A DNA stretch of 61,966 bases from an uncultured Eggerthellaceae bacterium. GTDB lineage: Bacteria; Actinomycetota; Coriobacteriia; Coriobacteriales; Eggerthellaceae. The position numbers were made by a program, and so were the translations under genes. Shown here piece by piece: positions 35,091-42,167 of this stretch; within the stretch, counting starts at the first letter, position 1, and each line of letters starts with the position of its first letter. The notes beneath the pieces are model-generated. The model made no database searches, was not told where the DNA came from, and saw only the letters and a list, made by a program, of their open reading frames with translations. The stretch is taken from positions 1-61,966 of the forward strand of contig CAJUQH010000012.1 of NCBI GenBank assembly GCA_910588095.1, written 5' to 3'.

Positions 35091-35501
35091 GTGGGGGAGT
35101 TCTCCGACAAGGTGTTCGAGCAGGTGCGGCGCATCCCCAAGGGCAAGGTGTCCACCTACGGCCAGATCGCGCGCCTCATCGGGCGGCCGAACGCGGCGCG
35201 CTTCGTGGGCTACGCCCTGCACGTCGACGAGCCCATAGACCAGGATGCGTCGCCGGCGCCGTGCCACCGCGTCGTGTTCCGCGACGGCGCCCTGTGCACC
35301 GGGGCGGCCTTCGGGGGTGCGGGCGGCCATCGCAAGCTACTCGAAGCCGAGGGCGTGACGTTCAAGGACGCCGACCATGTGGACATGGCGGCGTGCGCCT
35401 GGGACCCGAGCGAGGGCGCGGTGGGCGTCGTGGAGGACGACCTGCCCATGGCGCCCCCTGAGGGGTTCGACTGGAAGCGCGAGCTGGGCGAGGAAGGCTA
35501 G
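35091..35501 (+). CDS. MGMT-like DNA alkyltransferase domain protein
   Basis: 136 residues with GTG start after AAGGAAGG. It has only the C-terminal DNA-binding/active-site domain: VRRIPKGKVSTYGQIARLIG and the PCHRVV motif. The reactive cysteine is present, so this is not a cysteine-less ATL protein, although the N-terminal domain of Ada/Ogt is missing. It likely removes O6-alkyl groups from guanine or flags lesions. It carries an acidic C-terminal tail. Confidence 0.88.
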   Translation: MGEFSDKVFEQVRRIPKGKVSTYGQIARLIGRPNAARFVGYALHVDEPIDQDASPAPCHRVVFRDGALCTGAAFGGAGGHRKLLEAEGVTFKDADHVDMAACAWDPSEGAVGVVEDDLPMAPPEGFDWKRELGEEG

Positions 35502-35505
35502 CCCC

Positions 35506-36063
35506 ATGGACGAGGCGCGGTTCCAGGCAGCGGCAGCGGCCCTGCGGGAGGGAAGGCCCGTGGTGTTCCCGACCGATACGGTGTACGGCATCGGCGTGGC
35601 CACAGCCCATGCCGCGGGGCCTGGCGCGCTCTATGCGGCCAAGGGACGGCCGGCCAGCAAGCCCATCCCATGGCTGGTGGGAAGCATGGCCGACCTCGAA
35701 CGCTATGGGCAGGGCGTTCCCGGCTATGCGCGCGAGCTTGCCAGCGAAGGGTGGCCCGGGCCGCTGACGCTGGTGGTGCGGGCCTCGAGCGCGGTGCCGG
35801 AAGCCTACCGCTCAGCCGAGGGCACCATCGCCTTGCGCATGCCTGGCAGCAGCGAAGCCCTGGCGCTCATGGATGCCGTTGGCTGCCCGCTGGCCACCAC
35901 CTCGGCGAACCTATCAGGCTGCGAGCCGCCGCACCGCTTCGCCGACATCGACCCGGCGCTGCTGGCCGCCTGCGGGGGCGCGCTTGAGGGCAGCGGCACC
36001 TGCTCGGGCACGCCGTCGGCCATCGTCGACTGCACCGGCCCAGCCCCCATCCGCCTGCGCTGA
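35506..36063 (+). CDS. tsaC: L-threonylcarbamoyladenylate synthase (TsaC/YrdC)
   Basis: 185 residues, the short TsaC form without the Sua5 extension. Makes threonylcarbamoyl-AMP for tRNA t6A37. VVFPTDTVYGIG, KGRPASKPIPWLV and ATTSANLSG are present, with GTPSAIVDC at the end. The ATG follows GAGGAAGG, five bases after the MGMT-like gene. mtaB, which modifies t6A further, is elsewhere in this window. Confidence 0.93.
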   Translation: MDEARFQAAAAALREGRPVVFPTDTVYGIGVATAHAAGPGALYAAKGRPASKPIPWLVGSMADLERYGQGVPGYARELASEGWPGPLTLVVRASSAVPEAYRSAEGTIALRMPGSSEALALMDAVGCPLATTSANLSGCEPPHRFADIDPALLAACGGALEGSGTCSGTPSAIVDCTGPAPIRLR

Positions 36064-36227
36064 GCCGCTGCGCGGCAGCCATGGGCCCTCGCCGCGCAGC
36101 CGCCGTGCAACGGCTGCCCATCGCCGTGCCGCTCGCGCGGGTTTTTTGGTATCCTCGTTGCAGCAGGTAACAGCCCGGGCGACCGTCGCGTCGCAGCCGG
36201 GCATCCCCGATACCGGAGGTAACGCCC

Positions 36228-36455
36228 ATGGGACACGTCGAGCAGCGCATAGCCGTCATGATGGCCGAGCGGAAGGTGAGGCTCGACCATCTGTCCGAGC
36301 GCGTGGGCATCGCCAAGTCCAACCTCTCGCGCATCAAGTGCGACCGCACGCTGGGCATGCACTTCACCACGTTGGACGCCCTGTGCCGCGAGCTCGACTG
36401 CACCGTGAACGACCTGCTGCGCTACGTGCCCGGCGACGACGAGCCCACCGCGTAG
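36228..36455 (+). CDS. Small XRE-family (Cro/CI-type) HTH protein
   Basis: 75 residues, almost entirely a helix-turn-helix: ERVGIAKSNLSRIKCDRTLG then FTTLDALCRELDCTVNDLL, as in HTH_26 (YozG-like) proteins. It starts after GGAGGTAA. phoH begins six bases after its stop, so it may be the first gene of the phoH-ybeY-dgkA-era run. The 164 bases before it show no clear promoter. Confidence 0.85.
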   Translation: MGHVEQRIAVMMAERKVRLDHLSERVGIAKSNLSRIKCDRTLGMHFTTLDALCRELDCTVNDLLRYVPGDDEPTA

Positions 36456-36461
36456 GCCCGC

Positions 36462-37442
36462 ATGCAGGAACCTGCCGCCGCTGAGCGCAAGCTCATGACC
36501 CTCACCATACCCGACGACGTGCCCATGGCCGACATCTGCGGCGCGGGCGATGAGCTGCTGCGGCTCGTGCAGGACGCCGTTGCCGCTCGCATAACCGTGC
36601 GCGGCAACGTGGTGGAAGCCGAGGGCGACCCCACCGAAGTGCAGCAGGTCACCGCGCTCCTGGGCGACATGGTGGCCATGGTGCGCCGCGGCGAGGCACC
36701 CGATGCCGCCTACGTGCGCCGCACCCTCGACCTCACGCGCAGCGCCGATTGCGCGCCGGCCGACCTGCGCGACGACGTGCTGCTGACCTACCGCGGCCGC
36801 GCCATCCGCCCCAAGACCGCCGGACAGAAGCGCTATGTGGACGCCATCCGCGCCAACACCGTCACCTTCGGCATGGGGCCCGCCGGCACCGGCAAGACCT
36901 ACCTCGCCATGGCCATGGCGCTGGCAGCGCTGCAGGACCGCGCGGTGAAGCGCATCATCCTCACGCGGCCCATCGTCGAGGCGGGCGAGAGCCTGGGCTT
37001 TCTGCCTGGCACGCTGTTCGAGAAGGTGGACCCCTACATAAGGCCCCTCTACGATGCGCTCTACGACATGAGCGACAACCTGCGCACCAACCAGCTCATC
37101 GAGGACGGCACCATCGAGATAGCGCCGCTGGCCTTCATGCGCGGCCGCACCCTCAACGACAGCTTCGTGATACTGGACGAAGCCCAGAACGCCACGCCCG
37201 AGCAGCTCAAGATGTTCCTCACGCGCCTGGGCTTCGGCTCGAAGATGGTGGTCACCGGCGACGCCACCCAGACCGACCTGCCGCGCGGCGCCTCGGGGTT
37301 CGCCCAGGTGAGGAGCATCCTCGAAGGCGTGGATGGCATAGCCTTCTGCGACTTCGGCGGCAAGGACGTGGTGCGCCATAGCCTGGTGGCGGCCATCGTC
37401 GAGGCTTACGAGCGGGCCGCAGAAGGGAAGGAGCGCCCGTGA
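36462..37442 (+). CDS. phoH: PhoH family ATPase
   Basis: 326 residues. The P-loop is GMGPAGTGKTYLAMAMA (about residues 144-160), Walker B FVILDEAQN, and the sensor VTGDATQTDLPRG. The N-terminal ~100 residues hold a KH-like segment (ITVRGNVVEAEGD). The role is probably RNA-related, as it neighbours ybeY in most bacteria. There is a weak ribosome site before the ATG; an alternative start at codon 12 is possible. It overlaps ybeY by four bases. Confidence 0.93.
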   Translation: MQEPAAAERKLMTLTIPDDVPMADICGAGDELLRLVQDAVAARITVRGNVVEAEGDPTEVQQVTALLGDMVAMVRRGEAPDAAYVRRTLDLTRSADCAPADLRDDVLLTYRGRAIRPKTAGQKRYVDAIRANTVTFGMGPAGTGKTYLAMAMALAALQDRAVKRIILTRPIVEAGESLGFLPGTLFEKVDPYIRPLYDALYDMSDNLRTNQLIEDGTIEIAPLAFMRGRTLNDSFVILDEAQNATPEQLKMFLTRLGFGSKMVVTGDATQTDLPRGASGFAQVRSILEGVDGIAFCDFGGKDVVRHSLVAAIVEAYERAAEGKERP

Positions 37443-37921
37443 ACGTGCTGGTGAACTGCCTGTACGGCGCCGATGCAGTGGACGAGGCACGGGCCCAGGC
37501 CCTGGCCGCGTTCGCCATGGGGCGGCTCGACCTGCCCGAGGGCAGCGAGGTTTCCCTCTCGTTCGTCGACGACGACGAGATGGCCCAGATGAACGAGGGC
37601 TACCGCGGCAAGGAGGGCCCCACCGACGTGCTCTCCTTCGAGTGCGACAACCTGGAGGACGGCTTCCCGGAAGGGGAGGGCGCGCAGGGCTACCTGCTCG
37701 GCGACATCGTCATAGCGCCTGACGTGGCGGCCCGGCAGGCCGCCGAGTACGGCCACGGCTTCCTGGAGGAGGTGGACCTGCTCGTCGTCCATGGGGTGCT
37801 GCACCTGTGCGGCTACGACCACATCGACGACGAGGAGGCTCGCGAGATGGAGGCCCTGCAGGATGCCATCGTGGCCGCCTGGGCCGTGCACTGGGCGAAG
37901 GAGGCCGCCAGTGGCTGCTAG
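37439..37921 (+). CDS. ybeY: Endoribonuclease YbeY
   Basis: 160 residues, GTG start after AAGGAG. Zinc endoribonuclease for 16S rRNA 3' maturation and ribosome quality control. The metal site is HGVLHLCGYDH (H-x3-H-x5-H, about residues 119-129). GPTDVLSFE is also typical. Its 3' end overlaps the dgkA start by 11 bases. Confidence 0.95.
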   Translation: MNVLVNCLYGADAVDEARAQALAAFAMGRLDLPEGSEVSLSFVDDDEMAQMNEGYRGKEGPTDVLSFECDNLEDGFPEGEGAQGYLLGDIVIAPDVAARQAAEYGHGFLEEVDLLVVHGVLHLCGYDHIDDEEAREMEALQDAIVAAWAVHWAKEAASGC

Positions 37922-38372
37922 CGAAGGGCCCCAGCCCGAAGGCCGCCCCTGCTGCGGGCGCCGCCGCTTCATCCGCAACAGCCACGACAAGGCCGCCGAC
38001 GCGCGCTTCCCGCTGGGACAGGCGTTCGCCTGCGCCCGCTGCGGCATCGCGCATGCCTTCCGCACCCAGCGCAACATGAGGATCCACAGCGCCATCGCCG
38101 TGCTGGCCGTGGCGCTGGCCGCCGTGCTGCGGCTGGATGCGCCCAGCTGGTGCGCCATCATCCTGTGCATAACCGTGGTGATGGCTGCCGAGTGCTTCAA
38201 CACCGCGCTCGAGGCGGTGGTCGACCTGGTGACCGACGACTACCACGACCTGGCCCGCGTAGCGAAGGACTGCGCGGCGGGCGCTGTGTACGTGTGCGCC
38301 GTGGGCTCGGTGGCCGTGGCCGCAGCCGTGTTCCTGCCGCCGCTGGCGGCGCTCGTCGCGACGGCCCTGTAG
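37911..38372 (+). CDS. dgkA: Diacylglycerol/undecaprenol kinase (DgkA family) with cysteine-bearing N-terminus
   Basis: 153 residues, three membrane spans. AHAFRTQRNMRIH and ECFNTALEAVVDLVTDDYH are the family active-site motifs. It phosphorylates undecaprenol or diacylglycerol at the membrane. GTG start inside the end of ybeY, after AAGGAGG. The first ~45 residues are longer than usual and hold Cys14, Cys15, Cys41 and Cys44 (PCCG...CARCG), which could be a zinc site or chance. Confidence 0.9.
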   Translation: MAASEGPQPEGRPCCGRRRFIRNSHDKAADARFPLGQAFACARCGIAHAFRTQRNMRIHSAIAVLAVALAAVLRLDAPSWCAIILCITVVMAAECFNTALEAVVDLVTDDYHDLARVAKDCAAGAVYVCAVGSVAVAAAVFLPPLAALVATAL

Positions 38373-38400
38373 CGGCCGTACGCTGGAAAGGAGGGCCCCA

Positions 38401-39360
38401 GTGGACCTCGATGCATTCTTCGCCGAGCACCCCATGGGCGACCCGGTGTCCCCGCCGGTGCCCGAGGGCTTCCGCTCGGGGTTCCTGGCCTTGGTGGGCC
38501 GCCCGAACGCGGGCAAGTCGACGCTGCTCAACGCCATCATCGGCAAGAAGATTGCCATCACCTCCGACACGGCCCAGACCACGCGCCACCGCTTCCGCGG
38601 CGTGCTCACGCGCGAGGGGTTCCAGCTGGTCATCGTCGACACGCCGGGCATCCACAAGCCCCACGACGCCCTGGGCGACGAGCTGAACACGAGCGCCGTC
38701 AAGGCGCTGGAAGGCGTGGACGTGGCCGCCATGCTCATCGACGCCACGCAGCCCATCGGCCGCGGCGACGAGTGGGTGGCCGCCCAGCTGGCCCGCGCCC
38801 GCTGCCCCAAGGTATGCGTGCTCTCCAAGACCGACCTGGCCACCGACGCCCAGGTGTCGGCCCAGCGCGAGGCGGCCGAGGCCCTGGGCAAGTGGGACGC
38901 CATGGTGGCGCTCTCGGCCGTGACCGGCCGCAACGTCGAGGCGTTCGTGGAGGAGGCGGTGCATTTCCTGCCTGAGGGGCCCGCCTGGTTCCCGCCCGAC
39001 ATGGAGACCGACCAGCCCCTCGAGGTGATGGTGGCCGAGTTCATACGCGAGAAGGTGCTGCGCAGCTTCCATGACGAGGTGCCCCACGCCATCGGCGTGG
39101 CCGTGGAGGAGATGTCCTACGTGCGCAAGACCGACCTGACGCGCATCTACGCCATCATCTACGTCGAGCGCGACAGCCAGAAGGGCATCATCATAGGCAA
39201 GCGCGGCGCGGCCATAAAGCAGGTGGGCACCGAGGCCCGGGCCGACCTCGAGCTGCTGCTGGGCACGCGGGTGTTCCTCGACCTGTCGGTGAAGGTGAAG
39301 AAGAACTGGCGGCGCGACGCGGCGCAGATACGACGGTTCGGCTACGGCGAGGGCGCCTGA
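38401..39360 (+). CDS. era: GTPase Era
   Basis: 319 residues, GTG start after AAAGGAGG. GTPase motifs GRPNAGKST, DTPGIHKPH and SKTD, then a KH domain with IIIGKRGAAIKQVG. It binds the 16S rRNA 3' end during 30S assembly. It ends the conserved phoH-ybeY-dgkA-era cluster. Confidence 0.97.
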   Translation: MDLDAFFAEHPMGDPVSPPVPEGFRSGFLALVGRPNAGKSTLLNAIIGKKIAITSDTAQTTRHRFRGVLTREGFQLVIVDTPGIHKPHDALGDELNTSAVKALEGVDVAAMLIDATQPIGRGDEWVAAQLARARCPKVCVLSKTDLATDAQVSAQREAAEALGKWDAMVALSAVTGRNVEAFVEEAVHFLPEGPAWFPPDMETDQPLEVMVAEFIREKVLRSFHDEVPHAIGVAVEEMSYVRKTDLTRIYAIIYVERDSQKGIIIGKRGAAIKQVGTEARADLELLLGTRVFLDLSVKVKKNWRRDAAQIRRFGYGEGA

Positions 39361-39433
39361 GCCACGCCATCTGCACAGCTATGGGTTACAATGGCCGGTG
39401 CACCCTCATACATACGACAAGGAACAAACGCAG

Positions 39434-40843
39434 ATGAAATGCCCCCTGTGCCAGAGCCCGAATGCCGCAGGCGCCAAGTTCTGCAGCGAATGCGGCTGCG
39501 ACTTGCGCACCCCCACCGAGGTGCTTCCCGTATTCCCCCAGGCCACGACCTTGCCAGTGGTGCCTCAGGTGCCCCTGGCCGCCGACGGCGCCACGCTGTC
39601 GTTCGACGACGGCCCGCAGGGCCAGCAGGCATCCACGCTGCCCATCGGCGGCGCCCCGGCCGAGGAGGCCGGGTCGGTGGCCTGCACCGCCGCCCAGATG
39701 TTCGGCGGCACGCGCGAGATGCCCGCGGTGGGCGAGCCAGACACGAGCGGCACCGAGCGCTTCGCGAGCCCCTTCGCCGCGTCGGCCGATCCGGCGCGCG
39801 GGGTGTTCGCCTCGGCCCCTGCCGGCCCTGACGGCAAGGGGAAGGCGCCAGGCAAGGGCAGCGGGCGCCTCACGCGCAAGCAGATGGTCGCCATCGTCAT
39901 AGCGGCGGTGCTGGCCGCAGCGGCCATCGCAGCGGCGGGCGTCACCTACGCCATGGAGCTCTGGGGCGGCCACAGCGTGCCCGACGTGGTGGGCATGACC
40001 CAGGCCAAGGCCCGCACCACGCTGGAGGATGCCGGCTTCGCGGTGACGGTGCTCGAGGTGAAGTCCGACGACACCGAGAACACGGTGCTGCTCACCGACC
40101 CAGGCGTGGGCACCCGCGCGCCCGAGGGGTCAGAAGTGGCCATCCACATAGCCGTGGCCCGCGTGGTGCCCGAGGTGGTGGGCACGACCCAGAGCGAGGC
40201 CGAGGCCCTCATGGCCGACGAGGGGCTGCAGAACGTCACCTACGAGCCCACCAAGTCCAACGAGCCCGAGGGCACCGTGCTGGGCGTCGACCCAGCCCCG
40301 GGCACGAAGGCCCAGGCCCAGACCCCGGTGAAGGTGCAGGTGGCCGAGCCCTACACCGTGCCCGACATCGCAGGCAAGAGCCGCGACGAGGCAGTGGCCG
40401 CCCTCGAGGCCGAAGGCTACGAGGTCACCGAAGCCCAGGTGAACACCGAGGACTACGCCGAGGGCACCGCCGTCACCACCGACCCGCCCGCCGGCACGAA
40501 GCTCGACAGCGGCTCCGGGGTGACGCTGTACCTGGCCCACAACCGCTCGACCGAGCTCATCGAGCTCACGCGCAAGCTGTTCGGCGACGCCAGCAGCCTG
40601 ACCATCAACGGCGGCACCTACGAGGTTCGCTCGGTGGGCGACGTCACGTACAAGGGCGACGGCGCATGCAGCTTCTCCATCGTGGCGCGGCCCTTCGCCA
40701 CCACGCAGCTGCCGTGGTTCCTGGGCGGCGGCACCAAGACCGAGTACGGCTCCGAGGAGACCATCACCGGCACCGTCACCTGGACCGACGCCAACAAGCT
40801 GGGCAGCATCGACTCGTCGCTGGGCGCGGTCAAGGCGTCCTGA
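39434..40843 (+). CDS. Zinc-ribbon, single-span PASTA-domain protein
   Basis: 469 residues. N-terminal zinc ribbon CPLCQ...FCSECGCDL (cytoplasmic), a disordered linker to about 150, one membrane span (about 155-178), then three PASTA units starting VPDVVGMTQ, VPEVVGTTQ and VPDIAGKSR, and a ~100-residue C-terminal domain. PASTA units usually bind peptidoglycan fragments on PknB-type kinases; here no kinase domain is present. The ATG at 39434 follows AAGGAAC; a GTG at 39398 is less likely. It precedes recO by 18 bases. Confidence 0.85.
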   Translation: MKCPLCQSPNAAGAKFCSECGCDLRTPTEVLPVFPQATTLPVVPQVPLAADGATLSFDDGPQGQQASTLPIGGAPAEEAGSVACTAAQMFGGTREMPAVGEPDTSGTERFASPFAASADPARGVFASAPAGPDGKGKAPGKGSGRLTRKQMVAIVIAAVLAAAAIAAAGVTYAMELWGGHSVPDVVGMTQAKARTTLEDAGFAVTVLEVKSDDTENTVLLTDPGVGTRAPEGSEVAIHIAVARVVPEVVGTTQSEAEALMADEGLQNVTYEPTKSNEPEGTVLGVDPAPGTKAQAQTPVKVQVAEPYTVPDIAGKSRDEAVAALEAEGYEVTEAQVNTEDYAEGTAVTTDPPAGTKLDSGSGVTLYLAHNRSTELIELTRKLFGDASSLTINGGTYEVRSVGDVTYKGDGACSFSIVARPFATTQLPWFLGGGTKTEYGSEETITGTVTWTDANKLGSIDSSLGAVKAS

Positions 40844-40861
40844 CCGCCTGACCGCCCGCCC

Positions 40862-41632
40862 ATGGCCAGCCCCACCTACACCGCGCGCGCCATCGTGCTG
40901 CGCAAGACGAAGCTGAAGGAGAGCGACCTCATCTTCACGCTGCTGGATGACCAAGGCGCCCAGCGCCGCGTGGTGGCCAAGGGCGCGCGCAAGCCCACGA
41001 GCTCGTTCTCGAGCCGCATGGAGCTGTTCAGCGAGGTGGACGTCTTGTGCGCCGAAGGCCGCAGCCTGGGCATCCTGAAGGAGGTGCGGCTCGTGGCGGG
41101 CCACGGCCGCCTGCGCGACTCCCTGGAGCACGCGACCGCCGCCGCCCCCATGGCCGAGCTGCTGGCCCGCGTGACCCAGGAGGACCTGGCCGAGCCGCGA
41201 CTGTTCCAAGCCACGAGCGTGGCCCTGGGCGCCCTCGAGCGGGCCCAGGTGCCCGAGGCGCCGGCCATCACGGCGGCCCACCTGCTGAAGGCCCTGGCGT
41301 TCAGCGGCTTCCGCCCGCAGCTGGGCGCCTGCGCCCTGTGCGGCGCGCCCCTGGCGGCAGGGGAGGGCAGCAGCGCGCTGCGCCTGTCGTTTCGCGAGGG
41401 AGGGCTCGTGTGCCCGGCCTGCCGTGGCCTCACCGAGTCGGCGCCGGTGGAGGCCTCGTCGGTGGAGGCTGCCCGCTTCCTGCTGGGCAGCACGTTCGAG
41501 GCGGCCCTGGCGAGCCCGCCGCCCGTCGGCTGCTCCTTCGGCGCCCTGCGCATCGCCCAGGGGCTCGTGCGCGAGCATGTGGGGGCGCGGCTCAAGTCGC
41601 TGGAGTTCCTGCTCGGTTGCGCCCTGTTCTAA
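40862..41632 (+). CDS. recO: DNA repair protein RecO
   Basis: 256 residues. N-terminal OB fold (YTARAIVLRKTKLKESDLI), helical domain, and a zinc site CALCG...CPAC (about residues 159-190). Works with RecF/RecR to load RecA on gaps; recA is 14 kb downstream. The promoter of rpsO overlaps its 3' end. Confidence 0.95.
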   Translation: MASPTYTARAIVLRKTKLKESDLIFTLLDDQGAQRRVVAKGARKPTSSFSSRMELFSEVDVLCAEGRSLGILKEVRLVAGHGRLRDSLEHATAAAPMAELLARVTQEDLAEPRLFQATSVALGALERAQVPEAPAITAAHLLKALAFSGFRPQLGACALCGAPLAAGEGSSALRLSFREGGLVCPACRGLTESAPVEASSVEAARFLLGSTFEAALASPPPVGCSFGALRIAQGLVREHVGARLKSLEFLLGCALF

Positions 41633-41645
41633 GGTAGCGTACAAT
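41617..41645 (+). promoter_or_regulatory. Promoter of rpsO
   Basis: TTGCGC (41617-41622), 17-base spacer, TACAAT (41640-41645), inside and just after the recO stop. The start near 41652 leaves a leader of about 135 bases. Confidence 0.7.
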
Positions 41646-41651
41646 AAGCAG

Positions 41652-41786
41652 GCTGTGCATTCTCGCAGCGGTTTGCCCTTAGCCTCCATGGACCACTTCC
41701 TTGGGGCGCTCAGGCCAGACGAAGCATGTAAGAGCCCTGCGCGCCCGCTCGCGGCGCCATGGGCAGCCAGAGAAAGGTGGAAGGCA
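41652..41786 (+). promoter_or_regulatory. Long rpsO leader, possible S15 autoregulatory RNA
   Basis: About 135 bases between the predicted transcription start and the rpsO ATG without a gene. S15 represses its own synthesis through leader structures in several bacteria. A role here is inferred from length and position; no known S15-binding fold was identified by eye. Confidence 0.35.
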
Positions 41787-42074
41787 ATGGCTAACAAGGA
41801 CAGCATCAGCAAGGAGCGCACCGCAGAGCTCATCAAGGAGTTCGGCAAGGGCGAGGCCGATTCCGGCAGCGCCGAGGTCCAGGTGGCCATCCTGTCCGAG
41901 CGCATCAAGAACCTCACCGAGCACCTGAAGGTGCACAAGAAGGACAACCACACCCGACGCGGCCTGATGATGCTCATCGGCAAGCGCCGCGGCCTGCTCA
42001 AGTACATCAAGGCCCGCGACATCGACAACTACCGGTCGCTTATCAAGAAGCTGGGCATCCGCGACAACATCTAA
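41787..42074 (+). CDS. rpsO: 30S ribosomal protein S15
   Basis: 95 residues, slightly longer than the usual 89. HKKDNHTRRGLMMLIGKRRG is the conserved rRNA-binding region and LGIRDNI a typical ending. Binds 16S rRNA early in 30S assembly. The conserved rpsO-pnp order is kept. Confidence 0.98.
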   Translation: MANKDSISKERTAELIKEFGKGEADSGSAEVQVAILSERIKNLTEHLKVHKKDNHTRRGLMMLIGKRRGLLKYIKARDIDNYRSLIKKLGIRDNI

Positions 42075-42088
42075 CGAGACAGCTTGGA

Positions 42089-42118
42089 CAAGACCCGCCG
42101 CCCCTCGCGCGGGTCTTG
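42089..42118 (+). terminator. Hairpin between rpsO and pnp
   Basis: CAAGACCCGC and GCGGGTCTTG form a 10-bp stem, then TTCTATGTT. It could be a partial terminator or an RNase-processed hairpin, as is known between rpsO and pnp. Confidence 0.65.
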
Positions 42119-42167
42119 TTCTATGTTGCATAGAAGAAGCAAGAGGCAGAAGAGAAGGAAACAACCT

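Noticed and set aside
35091..35501. Alkyltransferase-like (ATL) protein lacking the cysteine
   Set aside because: The PCHRVV motif keeps the reactive cysteine, so it is MGMT-like despite being short.
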